Origin: an uncultured Kiritimatiellota bacterium
GTDB lineage: Bacteria; Verrucomicrobiota; Kiritimatiellia; RFP12; UBA1067
DNA length: 64,000 nucleotides
Assembly: GCA_934635225.1 (NCBI GenBank)
Contig: CAKTYZ010000015.1
Coordinates: 1-64,000 of the forward strand
Direction of reading: 5' to 3'
Shown here: one piece after another, positions 41,040 through 49,889 of the stretch
Layout of the letters: each line of letters begins with the position of its first letter
Numbering within the stretch: position 1 is the first letter of the stretch
Made by a program: the position numbers and the translations under genes
Notes under the pieces: model-generated
Told to the model about the DNA's origin: nothing
The model's input: the letters and a program-made list of their open reading frames with translations, nothing else
The model's database searches: none

Positions 41040-41389
41040 ATGTACTGCTGAATCTCACAATCTCGCGCCGCTGGTTCGACATGATAGCGTCCGGCGAGAA
41101 GCGCGAGGAGTACCGAAGCGCGGACAACAGGCAGGTGGCAAGAACGTACAAACGGCTATTCAACTACGGATGGCCGAGCGTGTTCTGCAAGATGATCCTC
41201 CGCAACGGCTACCGCATGGACAGCCCCGCGCTGGCCGTTCGGATGTTCGGCATGACCATACGCTCCGGCGCACAGGCAGAGCATCCCGAATGGGGTGAGC
41301 CAACCGGCAGGGGTGCGCATCTCGTCATCATGTTCGACAGAGTGATTGCGCAAGGCACGTATGCCGAAGTCAAGGAGGCGGTACGATGA
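41036..41389 (+). CDS. ASCH-domain protein
   Basis: 117 residues. The start LNLTISRRWFDMIASGEKREEYRSA is the ASCH/PUA-like signature (Lys and Glu of EKxxEYR line the putative RNA- or nucleotide-binding cleft). Small ASCH proteins are known as N4-acetylcytidine amidohydrolases or RNA-binding factors; here the role is unknown. Confidence 0.75.
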   Translation: MNVLLNLTISRRWFDMIASGEKREEYRSADNRQVARTYKRLFNYGWPSVFCKMILRNGYRMDSPALAVRMFGMTIRSGAQAEHPEWGEPTGRGAHLVIMFDRVIAQGTYAEVKEAVR

Positions 41390-41796
41390 AAGAGAAAATC
41401 ATGCGATGCGGCGGCGTTTCGATAAAGGCCGACGAGGTTCTTTTCGCGACCGCCCGCACGGGAGACACGAGCGAAGTTTTCCTCAGGTGCGGACGTTCCG
41501 TCGTGGTGAAGATGTGCATAGCCGCGTTCGACCATGCGTGGAACGAGGCGCTGAACGAGTGCGACCAGCAGCGCAAGGTCGTAAGGCTTGCGGACTGCGA
41601 CATCGGGAAGGCGTTGTGCGCCCTGCACCTCGAAGCCGAGCGCCGCACGAAGTACATGTGGACGTGCCGCGACGGGCGGGAGATCGCCGTCGAGGACATG
41701 TCCGACGAACACCTGACCAACACGATGGCGATGCTGGAGCGGCAGATGCACGAGCGCGGGATCGTGGAGGAAAACCGGGGGGGAGCGTTCGGATGA
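41386..41796 (+). CDS. phage hypothetical protein
   Basis: 136 residues, overlapping both neighbours by ATGA. Alternating strands at the N-terminus (VFLRCGRSVVVKMCIAAF) and a helical C-terminus. No family recognised; precedes the helicase. Confidence 0.55.
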   Translation: MKEKIMRCGGVSIKADEVLFATARTGDTSEVFLRCGRSVVVKMCIAAFDHAWNEALNECDQQRKVVRLADCDIGKALCALHLEAERRTKYMWTCRDGREIAVEDMSDEHLTNTMAMLERQMHERGIVEENRGGAFG

Positions 41797-43433
41797 GACT
41801 TCGCGACTATCAGGAGGCCGCCGCCGAGGGCGTGTTCCGCGAATGGCAGGAGCATTCGTCCGCGCTCGTGGTGCTGCCTACGGGCCTCGGCAAGACCGTG
41901 TTGTTCGCGGACGTCATCCGCCAGATGCACGAGCGCGGATGCCGCGCGATGGTGCTGGCGCACCGCGAGGAGCTGATAACCCAAGCCGCCGACAAGATAC
42001 GGCGCGTCACTGGGCTGGAGGCGCAGATCGAGATGGGCGAGTACCATGTGCAGACGTACTTCGGGCAGATGCCGCCCGTGGTGGTTTCCACGGTGCAGAC
42101 GCATTGCGCGGGCGGCGACGGCGCGGGGCGCATGTCGAAGTTCGACCCGCAGGACTTCGGGCTCGTCGTGATCGACGAGGCGCACCATGCCACGGCCGGC
42201 ACGTACCGCAGGTGCATCGACTGGTACCGCCAGAACCCGGACTGCAAGGTGCTGGGCGTGACGGCCACGCCGGACCGCGCGGACGAGGCCGCTCTGGGCG
42301 CGGTGTTCGAGTCCGTGGCCTACGAGTACGGCGTTCTGCAGGCGATCCAGAGCGGGTGGCTCGTCCCCATCGAGCAGCAGATGGTGACGGTCGGTTCGCT
42401 TGACTTCAGCGGCATCCGCACGACGGCGGGCGACCTGAACCAGGGCGACCTCGCGGAGGTGATGGAGGACGAGCGCAACCTTCAGGGCGTGGCCGTCCCG
42501 ACGGTGGAGATCTGCGGCGACAGGCGGGCAATCGTGTTCGCGGCCACGGTGGAGCAGGCCGAGCGGCTGGCGGAAATCCTCAACAGATACAGGCCCGACC
42601 GCGCGGCGTGGCTGTGCGGCAAGACCGACAAGGAGGACCGGCGCAGGATGCTCGCGGACTTCAAGGCGGGGCGCCTGCAGTTCGTGGTGAACGTGGGCGT
42701 CCTCACGGAGGGGTTCGACGACGCGGGCGTGGAGGTGGTCGTGATGGCCAGGCCGACGAAATCCCGCGCCCTGTACGCGCAGATGGCGGGACGGGGGACG
42801 AGGCCGGCCGAGGACATCGCGGGCATGCTGGGCGACGTGCCCACGGCGCAGGAGCGGTGCGCGATGATACGCGCAAGCCGCAAGCCGTCCTGCCTCATCG
42901 TGGACTTCGCGGGAAACGCCGGACGGCACAAGCTGTGCTGCTCGGCGGACATCCTCGGAGGGGACATCGACGACGAGGTGGTGGCCGAGGTGTCGCGGCG
43001 CGTGAAGGAGAACGGCAAGCCCGTGGACATGGCCGCCGAGCTGGAGAAGGTCAAGGCCGAGATCGCGGAGCGCAAGAAGCGAGAGGCGGCGACGAGGGCG
43101 CGGCTCCAGGCGCGGGCGAACTTCCTCGTCACGAAGATCGACCCATTCGACCAGTGGGACCTGACGCCAACGCAGGAGCGCGGATGGGACAGGCACCGAC
43201 ACTTCAGCCCGAAGCAGTCGCAGGTGCTTCTGGAGCGCATCGGAGTCGATCCCGAGAAGATACCCTACGGACAGGGCAAGCAGCTCCTCGACGAGTACTT
43301 CCGGCGCATCAACTCTGGCATGGCGTCGCTGAAGCAGGCGGCGCTCCTGAAGCGGAGCGGATTCCACATACCACTGCGGCACGACATGGCCGGGCGGATG
43401 ATCGGGCGGATGCGCGAAAGGCAGGGCTGGTAA
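41793..43433 (+). CDS. superfamily 2 DEAD/DEAH helicase
   Basis: 546 residues. Q-like motif RDYQEAA, Walker A PTGLGKT (29-35), DEAH box at Asp128-His131, motif III GVTATPDR, and the C-terminal half with NVGVLTEGFDD and QMAGRGTRP (arginine finger). It resembles RadD-like helicases. Likely acts in replication or fork repair of the phage. Confidence 0.92.
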   Translation: MRLRDYQEAAAEGVFREWQEHSSALVVLPTGLGKTVLFADVIRQMHERGCRAMVLAHREELITQAADKIRRVTGLEAQIEMGEYHVQTYFGQMPPVVVSTVQTHCAGGDGAGRMSKFDPQDFGLVVIDEAHHATAGTYRRCIDWYRQNPDCKVLGVTATPDRADEAALGAVFESVAYEYGVLQAIQSGWLVPIEQQMVTVGSLDFSGIRTTAGDLNQGDLAEVMEDERNLQGVAVPTVEICGDRRAIVFAATVEQAERLAEILNRYRPDRAAWLCGKTDKEDRRRMLADFKAGRLQFVVNVGVLTEGFDDAGVEVVVMARPTKSRALYAQMAGRGTRPAEDIAGMLGDVPTAQERCAMIRASRKPSCLIVDFAGNAGRHKLCCSADILGGDIDDEVVAEVSRRVKENGKPVDMAAELEKVKAEIAERKKREAATRARLQARANFLVTKIDPFDQWDLTPTQERGWDRHRHFSPKQSQVLLERIGVDPEKIPYGQGKQLLDEYFRRINSGMASLKQAALLKRSGFHIPLRHDMAGRMIGRMRERQGW

Positions 43434-43763
43434 ATGAGGCGGAAGTGCGAAGAATGTCCGGCGAACGTCCAGGCCGTGTGCCGCCACGCGTTCGGGAAGT
43501 TCTGGGGCGACAAGTCCATGTGTGGCGAGGGGTGCGACCATCCGCTCGACGGCGTGGCGGAGGCGTGGTACGCGAGAGGGTGGAAGCCGGGGACGGGCGC
43601 GACGATGAGCCTGACCCTGCCGCTCGACGGCGCGCCGAAGATGCCGACGCGCCCACGGCGTCCTGCTGCGTCAAAGATACAGTCGGGGATGCCGACAAGG
43701 CCGAAGGTTTCGGCGGCGCTCATGCGGCAGGCAGGCCTCTTTTTCGGGAGGGCGAAGAAGTGA
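43434..43763 (+). CDS. small zinc-finger-like phage protein with one in-frame 19-bp repeat
   Basis: 109 residues starting directly after the helicase stop. Four or more cysteines in the N-terminus (CEECPANVQAVCRH...CGEGC) suggest metal binding. The linker PAASKIQSGMPTRP is encoded by the 19-bp element at 43665-43683 and matches the linker peptides of the gene at 38590. Confidence 0.6.
   Translation: MRRKCEECPANVQAVCRHAFGKFWGDKSMCGEGCDHPLDGVAEAWYARGWKPGTGATMSLTLPLDGAPKMPTRPRRPAASKIQSGMPTRPKVSAALMRQAGLFFGRAKK
43665..43683. repeat. 19-bp inverted repeat, in frame in the gene at 43434
   Basis: GCTGCGTCAAAGATACAGT, one end changed from the consensus. Confidence 0.85.
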
Positions 43764-43915
43764 GAACCGAGTACGTATTCCCCACGTTGATGATCGTGCT
43801 CGACGTGGCGGCAAGCATTCCGTATGCGGTGCGCGGCAACTTGCGCATGATGGTTTACTGGCTTGCGGCCGCGACGCTGACCGCTTGCGTGACTTACTCC
43901 GGAGGCAAGACATGA
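43760..43915 (+). CDS. small phage membrane protein
   Basis: 51 residues from a GTG overlapping the previous stop; the middle (MIVLDVAASIPYAV and LAAATLTACVTY) is hydrophobic. No family recognised. Confidence 0.5.
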   Translation: MRTEYVFPTLMIVLDVAASIPYAVRGNLRMMVYWLAAATLTACVTYSGGKT

Positions 43916-44100
43916 AGAAGGCAATCATTATACGGGCGGTCGTGATAGCGACCCTCATCTGGATTACGTTCCGGCATGAATGTCGCATCACCGCGCTGGA
44001 GCGCAGGGCGATGGACTACGACTACCACTTCGGCTACAAGTCGCAGTTCCCATGCGTCGGGCTGTTCGGAGTGTACGAAAACGGCGGAGGCGAGAAATGA
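43912..44100 (+). CDS. small phage membrane protein with N-terminal helix
   Basis: 62 residues: MKKAIIIRAVVIATLIWITF is a membrane anchor, followed by a Tyr-rich soluble part. Overlaps both neighbours by ATGA. Role unknown. Confidence 0.5.
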   Translation: MKKAIIIRAVVIATLIWITFRHECRITALERRAMDYDYHFGYKSQFPCVGLFGVYENGGGEK

Positions 44101-45650
44101 AGCGTCCGATAGTTTTTCTCGACCTGTACTGCGGCGCGGGAGGGTTCTCGACGGGATTTGCCGAGGCGATGCGCGAGCTGCACCTGACCTTCCGCGAGAT
44201 AGCCATCAACCACTGGTGCAGGGCCGTTGAGACGATGCGCGCAAACCATCCGGGGGTGTGCGCGATGCAGATGGACATCGACGCGGCCACGCCAGACGAC
44301 ATCGAGACGGACGTGATAGACCACCTTCACGCCTCGCCGTCCTGCACGCACCACTCCAGGGCGAAGGGAGGCAAGCCGAGGTCGAACCAGCTCCGGTCGC
44401 AGCCGAACGAGATTTGGAAGTTCGTGGACAACAAGCACGTCCGCCGCATCACGATCGAGAACGTCCCCGAGTTCACGAAGTGGGGGCCGCTCACGACCGG
44501 CGGCAAGCCGATCAAGCGGATGGAGGGTTCGTGCTTCCGTGCGTGGCTGGAGCAGTTCACGGCGAGGGGCTACGACTACGAATGGCGGATCCTCAACTGC
44601 GCGGACTACGGCGACGCGACTTCCCGCAAGCGCTTCTTCCTTCAAGCGGTCAAGTGCAGGTGCGGCCTGAAGATACGCTGGCCGAAACCGACCCACGCTG
44701 AGCATCCGAAGCGGGGGCAGAAGCGGTGGCGCGGCGTGAGCGAATGCCTCGACCTTTCCGATGCTGGCAAGTCGATCTTCAACCGCGAGAAGCCGCTTGC
44801 GGAAAACACGCTGCGCCGCATTATGGTTGGCTTGCGCAAATACAACGGGCTTGACTTTCAGATGGACATGCTCGGCAGCGACAAGGGCGACGGTTCGCGT
44901 GTGCGCCCGCTTTCCGCGCCGCTTCCGCCGCAACACGCAGGGGGCAACCGCAGTGCGGTGGTGCGCCCGTTTGTGGTGAAGCTGCGCGGCGGTCAAGACG
45001 TGGATTCAGTGGACGTGCCAATATCGACAATCGCCACTTCGGGTGCGCACCACATGCTGTGCCAGCCGCTTATAATCGACCACATGCGGAACGGCAAGGC
45101 GAAGCCAACGACGGAGCCGCTTGGAACGCAGCACTGCAAAGACCGCTTTTCCATGATTACGCCGTACCTGATTACGGAACAGGCGAACAACGCGCCACGC
45201 GGCATTGACAAGCCGCTTCGGGCGCAGACTACCGTTCGGAAAGACTACCTTTGCACACCGCTTGTACTGGGGCAGCAGGGCGGAGCGGCGGCAAGGCCGA
45301 TTGACGAACCGTGCCCGACAATCGCAACTGGCGGTGCGGTTCGGATGATAACGCCGCTTGTGCTGGGGCGCGACGCTTGCGCACAATGCCGCCCTGCGAA
45401 CAAGCCAATGCCGACGCTAACGACAGGCGGCGCAATGCGCGGCATATTCCCCGTGCTGGATGACGGGCGGGTGATTGATATTCGCATCCGTATGCTGAAG
45501 CCGTCCGAACTTGCGGCGGCGCACAGTTTCCCCGCCGACTACAAACTGGCAGGGAACAGTGGCGAACAGGTGAAACAGATCGGAAACTCGGTACCTGTCC
45601 AGACCGTGAAGGCCCTGGTCAAGGCGATATTCGGGAAGGCCGCGCAATGA
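44097..45650 (+). CDS. phage DNA cytosine-5 methyltransferase with repeated target domain
   Basis: 517 residues. Motif I FLDLYCGAGGF, catalytic motif IV SPSC with Cys83 (PSC in place of PPC, as in phage enzymes), motif VI ENVPEF (Glu121), motif VIII RILNCADYGDATSRKRFF and motif X GNSVPVQT. Residues about 287-452 are five degenerate repeats of 31-34 residues of the type PLVLGxxxxxxxRPIDEPxPTIxTGGAxxMI in the target-recognition region. It probably protects phage DNA from host restriction or makes 5-methylcytosine for further modification. Confidence 0.93.
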   Translation: MKRPIVFLDLYCGAGGFSTGFAEAMRELHLTFREIAINHWCRAVETMRANHPGVCAMQMDIDAATPDDIETDVIDHLHASPSCTHHSRAKGGKPRSNQLRSQPNEIWKFVDNKHVRRITIENVPEFTKWGPLTTGGKPIKRMEGSCFRAWLEQFTARGYDYEWRILNCADYGDATSRKRFFLQAVKCRCGLKIRWPKPTHAEHPKRGQKRWRGVSECLDLSDAGKSIFNREKPLAENTLRRIMVGLRKYNGLDFQMDMLGSDKGDGSRVRPLSAPLPPQHAGGNRSAVVRPFVVKLRGGQDVDSVDVPISTIATSGAHHMLCQPLIIDHMRNGKAKPTTEPLGTQHCKDRFSMITPYLITEQANNAPRGIDKPLRAQTTVRKDYLCTPLVLGQQGGAAARPIDEPCPTIATGGAVRMITPLVLGRDACAQCRPANKPMPTLTTGGAMRGIFPVLDDGRVIDIRIRMLKPSELAAAHSFPADYKLAGNSGEQVKQIGNSVPVQTVKALVKAIFGKAAQ

Positions 45651-45883
45651 ACGCGACATCTACAGATGGGTACGAACCCGAGGAATGTCTGCCGGTGACG
45701 GTGATGGAGGCGTACGAGATCGAGCTGATCCCGTGCCCGGAGTTCGACATGCCGACCTTCAATCCCTCGATGGACGGAATAAGGGACGCGGCAAGGCGGC
45801 ACGACGCGCTGGCAAGGCGGAAGTACGCCAAGCCGTTCAAGTGGTTCAAGTTCAACAGGGCGAGGAGGGCGACCGTGAAATGA
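45647..45883 (+). CDS. phage hypothetical protein
   Basis: 78 residues, acidic N-terminus and basic aromatic C-terminus (AKPFKWFKFNRARRATVK). Overlaps the methyltransferase and primase genes by ATGA. No family recognised. Confidence 0.55.
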   Translation: MNATSTDGYEPEECLPVTVMEAYEIELIPCPEFDMPTFNPSMDGIRDAARRHDALARRKYAKPFKWFKFNRARRATVK

Positions 45884-46881
45884 ACGGATGGCGCAGAGTG
45901 TCGAAGCGCGAGCCGTGCCCGATATGCGAGCATGCCGACTGGTGCGGCGTGTCGGACGACGGCGTGGTGTGCCACTGCATGAGAGTCGAGAGCGCGAACC
46001 CCTGCCCGTCCGGCGGGTGGTTCCACTTCCTGAAGGAGCGCCCGAGGAGGATGCCTGTGCGCACGGGGCCGAAGCCGCCCGTCCGCCCGAGGATGTTCAA
46101 CGCCGAGCTGACGATGGCGGGGTTTCGCGCCGAGTTCGAGGCTCCGGGAGGCGAGAAGGACATCTTCGACTCGCTGGTCGAGGTGGCGAACGACCTGAAC
46201 CTGTGCGCGGCCGACATCGACCGCCTTCTCGTCGGGCGGAGCGCGTTCCACGGCGCGTGGGCGTTCCCGATGCTGGACGGAGGGGGAGAGTGCGTCGGGA
46301 TAAGGCTGCGGGAGCACGGCGGCAGCGGCAAGTGGTCGGTGGGCGGATCGCGGGACGGGCTTTTCTACGACCCGGAAATCCAGCCGCGCGAAGCGGAGTA
46401 CAACGGGATGAAGGGGCGCGAGCTGGTGGTGGTCGAGGGCGCGACGGACTGCATAGCCGGGTATGCGCTCGGCCTGCCCTGCGTGGGGAGGTCTGCGTGC
46501 GCCACGGGCGCGGACCTTCTCAAGGCGCTGTGCGCCCGGCTGGGCGTCTCGCGCGTCACGATCGTGAGCGACAACGACGACTACAAGTTCCGTCCGGACG
46601 GGACGCCGTGGAAGCCGGGGGCGGAGGGAGCGCAGGCGCTGGCGCGGAGGCTGGGTCGGACGTACAGGATCGTGACCCCGCCGAAGAAGGACCTGCGCGA
46701 GTGGTACTACGCGGGGCTGACCGCCGAGACATTCTGGATGGTGGCGGACCTCCAGCCGTGGCGCAGGGCGCAGGGCGGCGGTCCCGTGCTCTTTCCCCTT
46801 TCCGCCCCCAAGACCCCCACCATTCCCCATACTCAATCATCGGTAATCAAGAGACCTACAAGGAGACCCCGTACTCTATGA
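45880..46881 (+). CDS. Toprim-domain phage primase
   Basis: 333 residues. An N-terminal zinc-binding part (CPIC...CHC, residues 13-33) precedes a Toprim domain: ELVVVEGATDCIAGYALG with the catalytic Glu near 188 and VTIVSDNDDYK with the Asp pair near 228. The layout is the zinc finger plus Toprim of DnaG-like phage primases without a helicase domain. Makes RNA primers at the phage fork. Confidence 0.85.
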   Translation: MNGWRRVSKREPCPICEHADWCGVSDDGVVCHCMRVESANPCPSGGWFHFLKERPRRMPVRTGPKPPVRPRMFNAELTMAGFRAEFEAPGGEKDIFDSLVEVANDLNLCAADIDRLLVGRSAFHGAWAFPMLDGGGECVGIRLREHGGSGKWSVGGSRDGLFYDPEIQPREAEYNGMKGRELVVVEGATDCIAGYALGLPCVGRSACATGADLLKALCARLGVSRVTIVSDNDDYKFRPDGTPWKPGAEGAQALARRLGRTYRIVTPPKKDLREWYYAGLTAETFWMVADLQPWRRAQGGGPVLFPLSAPKTPTIPHTQSSVIKRPTRRPRTL

Positions 46882-47345
46882 ATAATAATTATAATAATAC
46901 TACTATGCGCACGTGCGCGTGCGAGGCCGTGATGATACGGCTCGACTGCATACCCCCGACGGCCACGGCCCAGCAGAAGGGAGCGTTCGTCTGCGGAGGG
47001 CGTGTCCGGTTTTACACGAAGAGGAAAGTCCGGCAGAGCGAGAACTTCCTGGCCGCGCTTCTCTCGATGCACGTCCCGGACGTGCCCTTCTCGGAGCCGG
47101 TGTCCCTGAAGGTGCGCTGGACGTTCCCCTACCGCAAGAGCGAGCTCAAGCGGATCGTGAAGGCCGCCGTGCCGATCCCGCACCCGGTGCGTCCCGACCT
47201 CGACAACCTGGAGAAGAACCTGCTGGACGTGCTGACCCGCCTTAACTTCTGGACGGACGACTCGCTCGTGGCCGAGAAGTCCACGTCGAAGTGGTGGGGG
47301 CCGAAGCCGGGGATCGACATCGAGATACGCCCGACGGCGTTTTGA
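46878..47345 (+). CDS. RusA-type Holliday-junction resolvase
   Basis: 155 residues. The RusA active-site region RPDLDNLEKNLLDVL (Asp107, Asp109) and WTDDSLVAEKSTSKWW (Asp127, Asp128, Lys134) is intact. It cuts branched phage DNA. The leader and first codons (AAT-rich) are unusual in this GC-rich phage, possibly to keep the start site unstructured. Confidence 0.92.
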   Translation: MNNNYNNTTMRTCACEAVMIRLDCIPPTATAQQKGAFVCGGRVRFYTKRKVRQSENFLAALLSMHVPDVPFSEPVSLKVRWTFPYRKSELKRIVKAAVPIPHPVRPDLDNLEKNLLDVLTRLNFWTDDSLVAEKSTSKWWGPKPGIDIEIRPTAF

Positions 47346-47362
47346 CGGGCGGTTGAAATACG

Positions 47363-47908
47363 ATGAACTGTACACCCGAAAAATGCCCGCACAGGGCGCT
47401 GATGGAGAAGGCAAGGGCCGCTTGCCTCGCCTGCGACCACATAGAGCCGGCGGGGCATGGCGGCACCGTCTCGTATGACGCCGCGGGGGAACGCATCGTG
47501 CAGCGCGAGAAGATCGCCTTCGACCGCTCCCCGAGGGGGCAGGTCACCACCCTTCCTCCCGAGGTCGAGGAGCGCACGGCCGAGCTGTACCGAAGATGGT
47601 GCATGCTCGACACCATCGACGCCCTGCTCATGCTTCACGTATGCAACGGGGGAACGTGCGCCACGTTCGGCGCGTACCTCGACAGGGTGCGGGAGGCCAT
47701 AGGGCGCATGGACGTGACGAGGGACAGCTACAGGGCGACGGCATGGGCGAAGTTCCAGCGGCTGATCCGCAGGTTCGCGCCCTTCATCCGCAGCCGCCTG
47801 CACTCGTGGGACGACGGCCACGGGGGAGCGGTGCGCAGGGAGCGGGAGGACGCCGAGCGGAAGGACTTGCAGCCCGACCTGTTCGACTTCATGGGGGGCG
47901 ACCGATGA
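47363..47908 (+). CDS. phage protein with N-terminal cysteine motif, possible late regulator
   Basis: 181 residues. CTPEKCPHRALMEKARAACLACDH may bind zinc; the rest is helical (YRRWCMLDTIDALLMLHVCNGGT..TFGAYLDRVREA). Its place between replication and packaging genes suits an RinA/antiterminator-like regulator, which is only inferred. Confidence 0.55.
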   Translation: MNCTPEKCPHRALMEKARAACLACDHIEPAGHGGTVSYDAAGERIVQREKIAFDRSPRGQVTTLPPEVEERTAELYRRWCMLDTIDALLMLHVCNGGTCATFGAYLDRVREAIGRMDVTRDSYRATAWAKFQRLIRRFAPFIRSRLHSWDDGHGGAVRREREDAERKDLQPDLFDFMGGDR

Positions 47909-48069
47909 TGCGTATGATATATGGCCGCGCCGGGGCTGTCAAGTTTTTTGACGCGCCAGAGCCGCGCATGGCCGTCCAGGGCGCGTCCGCGCGTTTTCCC
48001 CGTGTGTGGATTCGCAATCAAACGGAAACGCCCAGACGGCGGATTTCGGGCCTTGCGCGATGGGGGTAG
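47905..48069 (+). CDS. short phage ORF
   Basis: 54 residues from an ATG overlapping the previous stop, without a clear ribosome-binding site. It fills most of the interval 47909-48166; the rest shows no gene. Low support. Confidence 0.3.
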   Translation: MMRMIYGRAGAVKFFDAPEPRMAVQGASARFPRVWIRNQTETPRRRISGLARWG

Positions 48070-48166
48070 GTACTCCCGGAGGGGACGCACCCCGGCCTAT
48101 GCCCAAGGCGCGAGATGCCGAAAGAAAATGTAGTGACGTTTTTCGAGGAAACAGGAGGAACCAAAG

Positions 48167-49018
48167 ATGCGGAAGAAGGCGAAAGAGGTGTCGGCTCTGC
48201 CGGCGGTGGATGCCGACGGGAACGGGGGCGTCGCGCTTGCCGAGGGCGAGGAGCGGGTGGAACTGTCCATCCTGCGCGAGAACCCCGACAACCCACAGAC
48301 GGTGACAGAGGACGAGTTCGGGAAGCTGCGCGACTCGATGCGGCGGATCCACGGATTCCTTCGGACGCGTCCCCTTCTGGTCGAGGAGGACGGCACGATC
48401 AAGTGCGGCAACAAGAGGTTTCGGGCGCTGGTGAAGAACGGCGTGAAGGTGGTGCCCGCCGACTACGTGAGGCGGCTTTCCGACTACACGCCTGAGGAGG
48501 TGCGCGAGTTCATCCTTCAGGACAACCTTCAGCGCGGGGAGTGGGACGTCGACAAGCTGCTCGCGCAGTACAGCGCCGACGAGCTGAAGAAGCTGGGCGG
48601 AGGGTTCGACGAGCTGATCGCGGAGTTCGCGGCCAGGGGCGCGGAGAGCGAGTTCGAGTACTCGTCGAAGATCGAGGCGCCGCAGTACAACATCACGGGC
48701 GAGAACCCGGAGCTGGAGGACCTGTACGACACGGAGAAGGCTGACGAGCTGGCGAAGGAGATAGACGCGGCCGACGTGCCGAAGAAGGTCAAGGCGTTCC
48801 TGAAGGTCGCGGCGATGCGGCACGTGGTGTTCAACTTCCGAAACATAGCCGAGTACTACGCCCACGCCGACGCGAAGGTGCAGCGGCTGATGGAGAAGTC
48901 CGCGCTGGTCATCATCGACTTCGAGGACGCGATACGGAACGGCTTCGTGATCGTGTCCGAGAGGATGGCCGCTCTGCGCGGCAGGGACGAAAGCGAGGGC
49001 GGCGATGGTGCGGAGTGA
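48167..49018 (+). CDS. ParB-like nuclease-domain protein of a DNA-modification neighbourhood
   Basis: 283 residues with AGGAGG upstream. ParB-like fold: LSILRENPDNPQTVTEDEFGKLRDSM, then KCGNKRFRALVKNG (the GxxR box) and FILQDNLQRGEWDVDKLLAQY. The C-terminal half is helical. Its stop overlaps the next gene, a TET-associated-type glycosyltransferase. ParB-like proteins linked to glycosyltransferases occur in phage base-hypermodification clusters. Confidence 0.8.
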   Translation: MRKKAKEVSALPAVDADGNGGVALAEGEERVELSILRENPDNPQTVTEDEFGKLRDSMRRIHGFLRTRPLLVEEDGTIKCGNKRFRALVKNGVKVVPADYVRRLSDYTPEEVREFILQDNLQRGEWDVDKLLAQYSADELKKLGGGFDELIAEFAARGAESEFEYSSKIEAPQYNITGENPELEDLYDTEKADELAKEIDAADVPKKVKAFLKVAAMRHVVFNFRNIAEYYAHADAKVQRLMEKSALVIIDFEDAIRNGFVIVSERMAALRGRDESEGGDGAE

Positions 49019-49883
49019 CTTCTGCGTGTTCATCCTCACGCACGGCAGGGCCGACAACGTGATGACGGTCAAGACGCTGAGGCGGCAGGGCTACACGGGG
49101 CGCGTCGTTCTCGTGATAGACGACCTCGACGAACAGGTGGAGCGCTACCGCGAGAACTTCGGCGCGGACAACGTGCTGGTGTTCGACAAGAGGAAGTGGG
49201 CGAAACGCGTGGACACGATGGAGAACAGGGGCAAGCTGAACGGCGTGGTGTTCGCCCGCAACGCGGCATGGGAGATTGCGCGCGAGGTGGGCGTCAAGTG
49301 GTTCTGCGTCCTTGACGACGACTACAAGGAGTTCATGTGGAGGTGGATAGACGGCGAGCACCTGGCGTGGTGCGACTGCCGCGACCTCGATTCCGTGTTC
49401 GCCGCGATGGTGGACTTCCTGAAGGCGTCCAACGCCGACACGGTTGCGATGGCCCAGGCCGGGGACTACATCGGGGGCGTCGGATCGACCGCCGCAGGGT
49501 GTCCGCTTCTGCGCAAGGCGATGAACGTGTTTTTCTTCCGGGCGGACAGGCCGTGCGCGTTCATCGGGATGACGAACGAGGATGTGAACATGTATGTGCT
49601 GGCCAACCTTCGCGGCCGGCTCGTGTTCACGCTGACGAGCGTGTCGGTGGTGCAGATGGTGACGCAGACGAACAGTGGGGGGCTGACCGACATCTACCTT
49701 CAGGACGGCACGTACGTAAAGAGTTTCTACAGCGTGATGTGCGCGCCGTCGTGCGTGAAGGTTTCCATGATACACGGAGGGCGCAAGGGGCAGGACGGCG
49801 GACACTGGCGGCTCCACCACCACGTGAACTGGAACAACTGCGCGGCGAAGGTCATCAGCGCGAGGTGGCGCAAGGGGAAGTAG
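49005..49883 (+). CDS. TET-associated-type glycosyltransferase
   Basis: 292 residues. GT-A-like fold: CVFILTHGRADNVMTVKTLRRQGY, RVVLVIDD, ARNAAWEIAREVGVKWFCVLDDDYKEF with an Asp cluster for metal and sugar nucleotide, and NEDVNMYVLANLRGR. It resembles glycosyltransferases found with TET/JBP oxygenases that modify hydroxymethylated bases. No oxygenase is seen in the window, so the acceptor base is unknown. Overlaps the ParB-like gene by 14 bases. Confidence 0.7.
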   Translation: MVRSDFCVFILTHGRADNVMTVKTLRRQGYTGRVVLVIDDLDEQVERYRENFGADNVLVFDKRKWAKRVDTMENRGKLNGVVFARNAAWEIAREVGVKWFCVLDDDYKEFMWRWIDGEHLAWCDCRDLDSVFAAMVDFLKASNADTVAMAQAGDYIGGVGSTAAGCPLLRKAMNVFFFRADRPCAFIGMTNEDVNMYVLANLRGRLVFTLTSVSVVQMVTQTNSGGLTDIYLQDGTYVKSFYSVMCAPSCVKVSMIHGGRKGQDGGHWRLHHHVNWNNCAAKVISARWRKGK

Positions 49884-49889
49884 CGCAGG

